The notes under the pieces were generated by a model. The model was given only the letters and a program-made list of their open reading frames with translations, ran no database searches and was not told the DNA's origin. A program made the translations under genes and the position numbers. Shown in pieces: positions 55,089-64,000 of a stretch of 64,000 nt of DNA. The DNA is from Sciurus carolinensis (lineage: Eukaryota > Chordata > Mammalia > Rodentia > Sciuridae). The stretch covers positions 93,422,581 through 93,486,580 of the forward strand of contig NC_062225.1 of the NCBI RefSeq assembly GCF_902686445.1. The letters run 5' to 3'. The first letter of the stretch is position 1. Every line of letters starts with the position of its first letter.

Positions 55089-56277
55089 CGAGAAGTTGAG
55101 GGTGCTCAGGTGGCTGCTGAGGCTCTGGCGCGGGTGCTGGTTTGGGGTTGGTGCTCCCGGCGTGGATTGCTGGGCCCTCTGCAGCACACCATGGCCTCCT
55201 GCTCCTGGGCCACCCTGGCCAGCTGAGCCCCTGTCCTGGCCTCCTCAGCCAGCAGGCTGAGGTACCCCGCAGGCCTCCTCAAGCAGGCCCCCCGAGTCAG
55301 TGTGCGGTGGGGAACAGGGCTCCTCTCCTCAGAAGCTCCAGCCTGAGCTCGGAGAGGCAGCTTTCCTCGAGGTTGGGATAAAAAGTCGTAGAAATTTGGT
55401 TTCTGTTTACTTTTTTTCTGTTCAGTGTGCTGCCTGTGGTTGCAGGAGGCCAGGCTGAGCCCTGACCAGAGATGGGGACACTCGTGGACGTCAGGAACGG
55501 AGAGAAGCTGCACGGAGCTGTCACAGTCCTGAACCTCTGCCTCTGCCTGTGCGTGGCTGCCCAGGCTCTTAGCCCATCCTCCTCCTGCTCCAGCTGGAGG
55601 CAGTGGGTCCTGCCCGTTGCCTGACACCTCCTGTCCTCTCACATTGCAGAAATGCTGCTGGCTGCTTCCTTATGATGAAATAACTTGGAGGAAATGAGTC
55701 TTTTTTCCAATCTCCTAATTAGAAATAGCTCCTTACCTCCAGGAAAGTGAAGGTGCGGGGGTCATGGAGCCAATCACTGCACCTTCCATCAAGTGTCGAC
55801 TCTACTGTGTGACAAACTGCACCAGAGTCAAGAAGAGGCTCCGACCTGCAGCTGCAGCCCCCATCACCCTGGGCAAACGAACCTGACATCACCAAGCAGC
55901 ACACCCCCCGGGGTGTGGGTGACCTTGGGGCTTCCTACCTCCACTCCTCACCAGGTCACACTGGGGCCAGTTGGTGGCAGCGCCAGCCAGAAGGAGCACA
56001 CGCAAAGCGAACTCGGTGGTTAGTCAGCTCCTCGGACACACCAGTCCCTCCCAGGCTGGGTCGGCAGCCAGGGGAGGTCAAGCACTCCTGAGACTGGGCG
56101 GCCATCACCCACAGCAGGCCAGTCCTGGCTCCACCAGTGGTGGCCGCCCTGTGTCTGAGTGTCTGTGCTAGGAGAAGATGGCTGGCTGCAAAGGGGGCCT
56201 TGGCTAGTAGGAGGCCAAGGACGTGTTCTCGCAGTGACCTCAGACTCTCCTTGCTCAGGCCTCTCCACACTTACCAG
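55089..56277. other. Unique stretch, no gene supported
   Basis: A 178-residue minus-strand frame (55106-55642) is opposed by plus-strand frames (55142-55381). No recognisable domain. Confidence 0.4.
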
Positions 56278-56595
56278 CAGATGCACACACCTGTGCACAC
56301 ACTGCACCCACGCACCTGCTCATACCTGCCCCACGCTCCTACTCACAGCTACCCACACACACCTGCGCACACCTGTACACACACCTGCTCACACCTGCAC
56401 ACACACCTGCCCTCCACAGTGCTCACACCTGCCCCCACCTGTCCCCATACCTGCTCATATCTGCACCCACACACCTGCCCCCACACTGCTCACACCTGCC
56501 CCCACACTCACACCTGCTCACACCGGCCCATGCCCACACTCACACAGGTGCTCGCATGCACCTGCAGGCTCACTCTCACACACGTATGCTCTCTA
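56278..56595. repeat. CACACCTGC-type array
   Basis: Irregular units built from CACACCTGC, CCCCACAC and TCACACCTGC, each about 10-14 bp. The E-box CACCTG appears many times. The translations are Thr/His/Pro/Cys-rich. Confidence 0.9.
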
Positions 56596-56651
56596 GTCCA
56601 GCCTCAGGGCCTCCACGTGCAGCCTGGATCCAGCAGAAGCGCGGGCTTTGT

Positions 56652-56714
56652 GGCTGGTGCCCGCCGAGGAAGGCGCAGCTGGCTGGTGCCCGCCGAGGAA
56701 GGCGCAGCTGGCTG
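56652..56714. repeat. 29-bp perfect tandem duplication
   Basis: GGCTGGTGCCCGCCGAGGAA followed by GGCGCAGCT is present twice in a row, identical, with the start of a third copy (GGCTG). Confidence 0.95.
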
Positions 56715-57355
56715 CTGAGCGAGGGACAGAGAAGAAACAACTCTCATCCCTCCCACCTCAGCTCCGGAGGATGGCAGGCCTGAGGCTGGAGGTGGTGGCC
56801 CCCCTCCTGTCCAGCTGACTGGGCCCTTCCCAAAGCAGCCAGACAGGGATGCACTTTAGGAGACGACTCCAGGAAATCTGCAGCTGGAGCTGTCGGCACC
56901 CGGAGGCAGGGCTGGCGCTGCTGCTCCCTTCTCCCAGGTCCTCTTTGGGGACGGCATGGTAGTAGCGAGGTGCCTGTCAAGATGTATGTGAAGGGAACTC
57001 AGGGTCTCTGCAGCCTTGTGAAGCTCAGGCTTTGTTCACAAAGCAGAGTGGGCACCTCGCCTCCTCCTCCTGATCTGGCCCAACCACCTGGGACTGGCAC
57101 AGTGCCCCCCCGCCACTCCACTGCCCGTCTGCTCCCTCCCAAGGGCCTCTCTTTGCCCCACCTCATGGTGGGCCAGGATCCTGAAGGAAGTGCAGCCCAC
57201 CCACCCTCAGCATGTCTACATCAGTGGTCCTTCTGCCTCGTAAGTGGACTCACAAAACCCCAGGGAAGTACAACAGCAGCCAGAGCTGGCATTGAGCGGA
57301 CAGCTTGGAAACACTGGTTCATGCACAGAACCCCTGTGCACACCCACAGATGGGC
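56715..57355. other. Unique stretch, no gene seen
   Basis: GC-rich single-copy-looking DNA leading into the L1. No supported exon. Confidence 0.4.
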
Positions 57356-57359
57356 TGCA

Positions 57360-57815
57360 GATTGTGGAACCAAACTAGGTGCCCTTCATCAGATGAATGG
57401 ATAAAGAAACTGTGGTATATATATACAATGGAATATTATTATGCCATAAAGAAGAAGAATATTATGGCATTTGCAGATAAATGGATGGAATTGTAGAATA
57501 TCATGCTAAGCCAATCCCCAAAAACCAAAGGCCAATTGTCTTTCCTGATAAGTAGATGATGACATATAATAGGGGTGGGGGGTGGAGGTGAGAGAAGAAT
57601 GGAGGAACTTTAGATTATGCAGAGGGAAATGAGAGGGGGGCATGAAAGATGGTGGAATGAGACAGACATCATTACCCTATGTACATGTATGATTACATGA
57701 ATGGTATGAATCTACACAGGTGCACAACCATAGAAATGAAAAAATGTAACCCATTTGTGTACAATGAATCAAAATGTGGTCTGTAAAAATAAAAAAAATA
57801 ATTAAAAAGAAAATA
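57360..57815 (+). mobile_element. L1 LINE 3' end (ORF2 C-terminus, 3' UTR, A-rich tail)
   Basis: Begins near GGAACCAAACTAGGTGCCCT and shows GGATAAAGAAACTGTGGTAT and TGGAATATTATTATGCCATA. Its translation includes WYIYTMEYYYAIKKKN, a segment characteristic of the C-terminus of L1 ORF2p. A 3' UTR and an AATAAAAAAAATAATT tail follow to about 57815. It is severely 5'-truncated, as usual for L1 insertions, and looks younger than the L1 pieces at 1.8, 27.9 and 40 kb. Confidence 0.9.
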
Positions 57816-58489
57816 TGGGACACTGGGTTTAAGGAAATGTGTTTGGCTTCAGCAGTCCACTCTGCCAGCCGGCCCGCACTCCTGTGTCTGCCGGGCGGGG
57901 AAGGAACCCCTGTCTCATCAGTAGGCTGAGCAACGGACCCGGCTCAGAGCAGTGTTCCCCAGAGGGAGGGGTCTTGTTAACAGCGATTAGGTCTTATTCT
58001 GAGTAAAGAGAGGCTCGGTGCAGGTTTGCAGGACTTGGGGGCATGAGGGGTGGAGAGCACGGAGTTCTTGCTCTGTGCTGCCTGTGCCCCTAGGTGTCTT
58101 TCCCAAAGGCCAGGATCAGTGGTCCTTCAGCACCCTGGGAACAGAAGCCACAGGTGACCTTGCCCCACTCTGGCTACAGCTCTTCAGATCCATTACCTCT
58201 GTGGTTAAAAGGCTTTGGTTCCAGAGAAAGAGATGCACAGAGTGGTGTCTGGCTAGAGCACATTAGGATGTGAGATCTCCCCTCAGGACTGAGAGACAGG
58301 GTTTGAAAGGCCAGCAGCCCTGGCAGCTAGTCCAGCTCACATCCTTCTCTCCAGAGTGGACGCTGCTGAGGTGGCCCTGCCTGCGGGAACCCACAGATGG
58401 CGGGCTCCAGGTGAGGGCCTCTCCTGGGACTCACAGCTGGACAGACTCTCAGATGAGAAGCGGCAAGCCCTTCTGTGAGAGCAACCTGT
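57816..58489. other. Unique stretch, no gene seen
   Basis: No repeat family and no supported exon. Confidence 0.4.
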
Positions 58490-59130
58490 CCTGAGGCCCC
58501 AGACTGACCCGAGACTTGACCCCGGACTTGGCCCAGAGCCGCTCCAGCGTCCGACTCTTCCTTGCTGGGGCGCCGCAGGGGCTTGTGTTCCTTGAGTTCG
58601 ACTCTTCACACGGCTCGGTGACGCTCCTGACCGCCAGGACAGGACAAGGTGCACGCTGATCCCCGCTTCCTAGAGGGTCTGGCCGGCGCCGTGGTGACGT
58701 GTGACGTGGGAAGGCAGGACGCGGAGCAGCAGCGGAGCAGGGTGCACGGAGGGAAGCACAGGGCCGCACAGCTGTCCCTCGGTTGGCAAGCGGGAGGCGA
58801 AAGGAGACCGCGGAAGAAGACCGAGAACACGCCGCCCTTCAAAGTCCGGTGCAGCTCAGCGGGAGATCCCGCCCCGCATCCTGAGGTCCTGGCTCCAACC
58901 CCAGCACTGCACAAAAGGTGGGCAAGCCCAGGTAGAACCACCCCTGGAAGCGCGGACAGACTCAGGAAGGGACACGGTGCCGACTGCACACCACGGGACG
59001 CCGGCGAGGGCAGGCCTCCCGCTCGGCAAGGAGAAGTCGGGACGTGCAGAGGCGCCCAGGCCACGGCCAAGCCGGAGGCCAGAGCCCCGTGCAGACCCGC
59101 GGTGCCCGCCTGGGCGTCGCCTAAAGCACG
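58490..59130. promoter_or_regulatory. CpG-rich stretch with paired CRE-like sites
   Basis: Enriched in CpG relative to the flanks. Near 58695-58707 TGACGTGTGACGTG holds two TGACGT half-palindromes seven bases apart, similar to CREB/ATF sites. Frames on both strands (58606-59220 minus, 58649-59245 plus, 58701-59204 plus) are open throughout, which fits composition. It could be a weak CpG island; no exon could be placed. An ID-like SINE lies inside it. Confidence 0.4.
58852..58922 (+). mobile_element. ID-like SINE fragment
   Basis: GCAGCTCAGCGGGAGATCCC and AGGTCCTGGCTCCAACCCCA, then GCACTGCACAAAAG, resemble an ID element (TAGCTCAGTGGTAGAGC..AAGGTCCTGGGTTCAACCCCAGCAC) with a short A-rich end. 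Confidence 0.6.
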
Positions 59131-59391
59131 GCGGCTATCAGGGACAGTCAGCTGTTGTGCCTTGTCACTCCATCTGTTTTCACCTATTTGCAGTGCAGGC
59201 CTAGGAAATTTTAAAAACAAAATTCATGTTAACCAGCTCTCCTAGGGAAATTGAGGACGGAAACCGTCAAGGAGATTGTCAGCTGCCTGATGGTTTGCTA
59301 CTGCCTGAGCCCACTGCGGCCACGGTTCAGGAAGCCACTGTGTGTCATCCGCCTGCGTACTCCTGCAGGTGTTGCTGCCAGACAGGGAGTG

Positions 59392-59656
59392 GTGACCACA
59401 GCAGAGTGCTCCCTGGGGCAGTGACCACAGCAGGCGTGGCCCCTGGGGCAGAGATCACAGCAGGCATGGTCCCTAGAGCAGTGACCACAGCAGGCGTGGC
59501 CCCTGGGGCAGTGACCACTTGATAGGTGTGGCCCCTGGGGCAGAGATCACAGCAGGCTTGGCCCCTGGGGCAGAGATCACAGCAGGCACGGTCCCTGGGG
59601 CAGTGACCACAGCAGGCGTGGTCCCTGGGGCAGTGATCACAGCAGGCCTGGCCCCA
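59392..59656. repeat. 30-bp minisatellite, 9 copies
   Basis: GTGACCACAGCAGGCGTGGC or GAGATCACAGCAGGCATGG, followed by CCCTGGGGCA, occurs at 59392, 59421, 59451, 59481, 59511, 59543, 59573, 59603 and 59633. The two subtypes (GTGACCAC and GAGATCAC) are interspersed. The period is a multiple of three, which explains the repeat-encoding frames. Confidence 0.95.
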
Positions 59657-60884
59657 TGGCAAAGCTGCGTCAGTAACTTGCCTCCTGAGAGCAGCTCACC
59701 TGGAGATGGCTCAGAAGTCCCATCCCGGGCAACAAGGCTGAGCACAGCCCCCAGACAAAGAACCATCTTGGTCACCAGCTGACCCTGGAGAACAGGGCTC
59801 CAGGACAGTGCTCAGGACAGAGGGTTTTCGGGCTTGGTTGCCATGGGAGGCTACGGCACTAGTTGCACTGTGGATGCCCTGTCAGCCTCGCTCTCCTGAG
59901 TGCAGGAGGGATGCACCCTGAACTGGCACAGGGCAGGCTCTCCCTTCCCACACCCTGACCTTCCCAGCAGCTCTGCCTCCTAAGACTTTCCTAGTGGAGG
60001 GACATGGTTTCAGTCAGGGGATCTGATGGAACAGGCTGGACAGAGAAGGGAGCTCTGCTTGAATTCACAAAAATCAGTCCAAATAGGCCACTCCTGGTGC
60101 CCCAGGACCAGCTCCGTCCTACATACCCAGAGTGGCCGTGGAAAGCCTCTTTTCTGCGGTTGTGAGTGCAGAATTTGGGGTGACTTCTGGTCATCAGCAT
60201 GAGCATGTCAAACTGCAAACCTCATCTTTGTGTGCTGGGAGGGTAGACAGCCTGACCCCACGGGGAAGCCCTGCTGGGCCATGGTCGTTGGTTGGGGCCC
60301 CGTGGCCTCGTCACGCTGGCTGGTGCTGGGGTGCAGAGGGGCAGGCTGTGGAGGTGACAGTGTGACGTGCCGCCGTGGCCAAGGCGTGGGATAAGCAGCA
60401 ATCAAGAACTTCTCTGGATCTTTCTCCTCATCCTTGAAATGGAGCCGACAGTCTGGAAATGCGGCTCACCAGGCAACAGTGAGGCCTGGGGCCGATGGCC
60501 TGGCAGGTCCCTTGGAGATGCCTGAGGTGTCCGGCCTGGCCCACTCACCACCTGAGCCCCTCCTGCACGCTTAGTGCTTCGAAGGGGCCTTGACAGTGCC
60601 CCTCGCTCTTCCAGTTGCAGAGGGGCTGGAGGAAGGGCCAATGAGGCCCGGCAGGGACGGGGCTTTGCCTGGAAACAGGGCGCGGCAGCCTCTCCGTCCA
60701 TCCTCACAGGCCACACAGGCTGTGCACACCTTGGTAGTCAGCCTGAAGGGCTCTCTGAGCGGCTGCCTCAGAGCCCGCTCTGCTCCCTCCGGCCTCCCCT
60801 GTGTGCCTCCCTCGGGAGGAGGGGAGCTATGTAAGCATACCTGCTCTTCCCTCTGTGCCGCTCCCTGCTCGGCACGCCCCCCAC
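59657..60884. other. Unique stretch, no gene supported
   Basis: Single-copy-looking DNA with overlapping frames on both strands (60402-60716 minus, 60590-61042 plus). No recognisable product. Confidence 0.4.
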
Positions 60885-60932
60885 CCCTCTCCCCTCCCTC
60901 TCCCTCTCCCCTCCCTCTCTCTCTCTCATTTC
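60885..60932. repeat. CT-rich (CCCTCT)n tract
   Basis: Pure pyrimidine tract of CCCTCTCCCCTCC and CTCTCT units. Confidence 0.85.
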
Positions 60933-60959
60933 AAAGCCCAGGAGTGCCGGCCTGGTGTG

Positions 60960-61435
60960 CACAGCCTTCCTGGCAGCCACGGACCCAGCGTGGGGCTGGG
61001 AGCGCGGAGCACTTCAGATCTGCTCCCGCCCCCGCTTTTTAATTTCAGAGCCCCAGGCGATCCGCGTGGGGGTGACAAATGGCAGTGGCTTTCCTGATGT
61101 TGGTATTCTAAGGTCAGAGTGTGGTTGCAGCCAGAAGCCCAGGGATGAAGTATAGCGTTAAAAATAATAAAGATTAAAAATATGTACCCTCCCAAGTCAG
61201 CAGAGCAGAGCTAACAGCCCCACATAAAGCAGCTCTGAGTGGGATGATCCCAGGTCTGGGGGGCAGAGCAGAGCATGCAGCAAAGATAAATCTTCCTCCT
61301 GCATCCACTGCAGAGGAGGGCTGGGGCGGGCGTGCCGGGGAGGAGGGCGGCGGGCGGGAGTGAGCGTCTGCGGGGGCGGGCGGCGCAGCCAGGTGGGTGA
61401 GACTTCTCTCAGAGCCACGGAAGTGCTCTTTTCTC
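60960..61435. promoter_or_regulatory. Mixed AT-rich block and GC-box-rich patch, candidate promoter
   Basis: A complex AT-rich block at 61130-61190 (TTAAAAATAATAAAGATTAA) and a GATA-type AAAGATAAATC near 61284 precede a G-rich patch at 61320-61390 with several GGGGCGGGC and GGCGGGCGGG boxes (Sp1/KLF-like). The close pairing resembles a promoter or enhancer. No transcript start or exon could be placed. Confidence 0.4.
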
Positions 61436-61439
61436 TCTT

Positions 61440-61720
61440 ACATAACCTGAAATGGCAGCTCTGCTCCTCTGCTTTCAACCTGTGCATTTGTCTTTTAAAA
61501 CTGCCTTTTGCCATAAGCCAGGATCCCACCCGCGTGCCAGGGTTTCTGCCCAGCCGCAGCTCCGGGCCGGCTCCCCACTCCCGTCTGCTTCACCTCCTCT
61601 TCCCTCCCCGCTCCTAGTTCATGGATCATACCCAGCAGGCTCCCATCTCTTCTCTTCCTGCTATAAATAGCGATTTTTAAGATGACAACTTGCTTATTTA
61701 GGGGTGGAAATCTCTTCCAT
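61440..61720. promoter_or_regulatory. Unique island with perfect MEF2 site, candidate enhancer
   Basis: Complex unique sequence including CTATAAATAG at 61661-61670, a perfect match to the MEF2 consensus YTAWWWWTAR, followed by CGATTTTTAAGATGACAACT. It continues the candidate regulatory block upstream. The MEF2-like core could also serve as a TATA-like element. Confidence 0.4.
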
Positions 61721-61763
61721 CCCAGGAGCACGTATTAACCACCTGTTATGTGAATCGTGGGTC

Positions 61764-61795
61764 AGGTGTGTGTGTCTGAGTGTGCGTGTGTCTTC
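61764..61795. repeat. Short (TG)n microsatellite
   Basis: GTGTGTGTGTCTGAGTGTGCGTGTGT type sequence. Confidence 0.75.
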
Positions 61796-62885
61796 TAAGA
61801 AGCAGTGGAGATTAGTACACTGGCCCTCAGCGACCTCCAGCCCAGCAGTGTGAGGGGAGCTGGGGTGGGCTTAGGGCAGAGGGGCCACGAGTGTCCATGA
61901 AGCAGGAGAGTGGGAGGCGGCCTGACAGGGGCCAAGGAGGCCATGCCTGCCACACAGCGCACGCAGGTTCCCGGGGACCTGGGCTCACCGGGCCTGCAGC
62001 TCCACGGACCAGTCCCTCTTAGTGTCTCACCAGCGATGAACACACAAACTTCATTCATTCACTCATCGGAGGTTCAAGTAAATTAATGAACTAATGGTAC
62101 TCCCATGCTCATTCTCAGTGGGAGAGGGGCTAGCGTGCTGACTTCATGGTAACTAACTCAGGAAAACCGAGGTCTCCACCCTTGTCCTGGACGTGCCTTT
62201 GCCGAGCAGGACTCCTGGGCTTCACCCTGGTGCTGTAAAGCCAGGGAGCCAGTGGACAGAGCCCTTTCTAGGAAGGCAGGCCGGGCCTTGCTCGCTGTGC
62301 TGCAACCTGGTGCTGAATCCTGGCCTGCTGGTGCTGGCCCAGTGAATCTGGGCAACTGGTTTGGCGTGGTTCTGTTTCCTCACCTATGAATCTGGATAAT
62401 GGAACTCCCTCCCCGACAGGCTTCCTGGCAGGAGAGCTCCAGATGATCTGCCTGGGAGACCAGAGTAGACGACACACAGGGCTCCAGGAATGCTGCTACC
62501 GCGGAGGCTAGGACTCCGTCTGGTGATTCCTCCAAATTCTGTGACTAATGTATTATTTTAAATCTGTCTGCCTGTGAGGACTAAGCATTTGTTTCCAATT
62601 TAAACTTCCCTGCAGGCTTCTGGAGTCTACACAGGGCAGAGCCAGCTCCTGTGTAACGGGTCTTTTTATGGACACTTTTTGATGAAGATGATAAAAGCAC
62701 ATAGAAGGTTGATGCTAGACGGGGGCTGAGAGCATCAGTCTAACCCTTTATTTTTACAGATGAAGAGCAAGGGGTCTGAGAGGTGTCATGATGTGTCCTC
62801 TTCAACTTTGAGTTCTTCCTGATGGCTGGCGCAGGGCTGGTCCAGGTGGTTATTAGTACAAGACCACTGAGAAAATGAGCAAGTG
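61796..62885. other. Unique stretch, no gene seen
   Basis: Single-copy-looking DNA with an AT-richer part at 62530-62760. No supported exon or repeat family. Confidence 0.4.
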
Positions 62886-62889
62886 GATG

Positions 62890-63832
62890 GGGGGACAGAT
62901 GGGTGGGTGGGTGTACGGACAGGTAAGTAGATGGAAGGATACATGGATGTGTGGGTAAGTTGGAGGGTGGTTGGGTGGATAGGCAGGTGAGTGGGTGGGT
63001 GGGTGGGTGGATAGATGGGCAGATGGGTGGATGGACAGGTAAGTAGATGGAAGGATACATGGATGTGTGGGTAAGTTGGAGGGTGGTTGGGAGGATAGGC
63101 AGGTGAGTGGGTGGGTGGGTGGGTGGATAGATGGGCAGATGGGCGGATGGACGGGTAAGTAGGTGGAAGGATACATGGATGTGTGGGTAAGTTGGAGGGT
63201 GGTTGGGTGGAGAGGCAGATAGGTGGGTGGGTGGATGGGGGGACAGATGGGCAGATGGGTGGATGGACAGGTAAGTAGATGGAAGGATACATGGATGTGT
63301 GGGTAAGTTGGAGGGTGGTTGGATGGATAGGCAGGTGAGTGGGTGGGTGGGTGGGTGGATAGATGGGCAGATGGGTGGATGGATGGGTAAGTAGGTGGAA
63401 GGATACATGGATGTGTGGGTAAGTTGGAGGGTGGTTGGATGGATAGGCAGGTGAGTGGGTGGGTGGATGGGTGGATAGATGGGCAGATGGGTGGATGGAT
63501 GGGTAAGTAGGTGGAAGGATACATGGATGTGTGGGTAAGTTGGAGGGTGGTTGGATGGATAGGCAGGTGAGTGGGTGGGTGGGTGGGTGGATAGATGGGC
63601 AGATGGGCGGATGGACGGGTAAGTAGGTGGAAGGATACCTGGATGTGTGGGTAAGTTGGAGGGTGGTTGGATGGATAGGCAGGTGAGTGGGTGGGTGGGT
63701 GGGTGGATAGATGGGCAGATGGGCGGATGGACGGGTAAGTAGGTGGAAGGATACATGGATGTGTGGGTAAGTTGGAGGGTGGTTGGATGGAAAGGCAGGT
63801 AGGTGGGTGGGTGGATGGATGAGTGGACAGTA
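62890..63832. repeat. 116-bp G-rich array, 8 copies, with (GGGT)3GGG cores
   Basis: Built at small scale from GGGT, GGAT and GGAC tetramers and at large scale from 116-bp units, each marked by GGATACATGGATGTGTGGGT (near 62936, 63052, 63168, 63284, 63401, 63517, 63633 and 63749). Five units hold the uninterrupted string GGGTGGGTGGGTGGG at 62993, 63109, 63341, 63573 and 63689. The minus-strand frames of 398 and 368 residues (Pro/Thr/His/Ser-rich) are repeat translations. Confidence 0.95.
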
Positions 63833-64000
63833 TATACATCAATGAGAAAGTGGATAGATGGAAGAGTGGACGAATGAATACACTGATAGATGGGTGGATG
63901 GGTGAATGTGTTGGGAATTCGATGGAGGAGGAGCATAGATGGAGGATGGACATGAGCATAGGTGAATAGGCAGATGTATGGAAGAATGCTTTAATTTTTA
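63833..64000. other. Diverged edge of the G-rich array
   Basis: GGAT and TGAAT tetramer remnants continue more loosely to the end of the window, so the array probably decays outward here. Confidence 0.5.

Noticed and set aside
58852..58922. Possible tRNA gene
   Set aside because: The tRNA-like boxes belong to an ID-type SINE with an A-rich end; no cloverleaf with intact acceptor stem could be drawn.
61000..61155. Possible exon after TTTTTAATTTCAG near 61034
   Set aside because: The acceptor-like site is reasonable but the following frame has no recognisable product and no paired donor could be defended.
62740..63959. Minus-strand frames of 398 and 368 residues, the longest in the window
   Set aside because: They translate the G-rich 116-bp array in two frames, are low complexity (Pro, Thr, His, Ser, Leu, Ile), and have no domain. 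Open frames follow from the repeat.

Overview
This window reads as nuclear DNA of a mammal, most likely a rodent of the squirrel family (Sciuridae). The strongest clue is one SINE at about 53.03-53.26 kb, in which a B1-like (7SL-derived) body is joined to an ID-like (tRNA-derived) tail and followed by an A-rich run. From memory, that fused architecture is typical of squirrels and close relatives. Several separate ID-like pieces, L1 3' ends and copies of one MaLR-like LTR fit the same lineage. There are no bacterial or viral gene arrays, operons or tRNA/rRNA genes.

I can support no host protein-coding gene. The open frames in the GC-rich parts are short, overlap on both strands and match no family I recognise. 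The long ones at 12.8, 14.3, 24.5, 25.5, 36.2, 41.1, 51.5, 56.3, 59.4 and 62.9 kb are translations of tandem repeats. The only real protein relics are pieces of L1 ORF2. The window is best described as intergenic or deep intronic DNA. Candidate regulatory DNA is a CpG island at 0.96-1.42 kb with five copies of a GCATGCCGGGA-like motif, CpG-rich stretches near 39.1, 58.5-59.1 and 61.3 kb, and several AT-rich unique islands that look like conserved non-coding elements (8.93, 15.29, 21.48, 34.54, 44.27, 48.43 and 61.44 kb).

Layout: 0-1.7 kb unique DNA with the CpG island; 1.7-4.9 kb a minus-strand L1 interrupted by an LTR, then a MaLR LTR and a MIR; 4.9-12.7 kb unique DNA with MIR pieces; 12.8-14.7 kb two minisatellites; 14.7-24.5 kb mostly unique, with one LTR and simple repeats; 24.5-26.1 kb a TG-rich array and a 61-bp minisatellite; 27.9-31.8 kb an old L1, two LTRs and a large inverted repeat; 31.8-40 kb unique DNA with a 20-21 bp minisatellite; 40-43.4 kb an old L1, a 631-bp CAC/CAT tract and an L1 3' end; 43.4-51.5 kb unique DNA; 51.5-52.7 kb a 58-bp minisatellite with higher-order structure; 52.7-62.9 kb SINE, L1 remnants, two minisatellites and CpG-rich DNA; 62.9-63.8 kb a G-rich 116-bp array.

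The richness in minisatellites (about ten substantial arrays in 64 kb) with GC-rich unique DNA suggests a subtelomeric or otherwise highly recombining region; this is inference. The most notable single structure is a near-identical 208-bp inverted duplication at 30.94-31.15 and 31.59-31.80 kb, one arm of which interrupts the 3' end of an LTR. I found no sign of a new multi-gene system.
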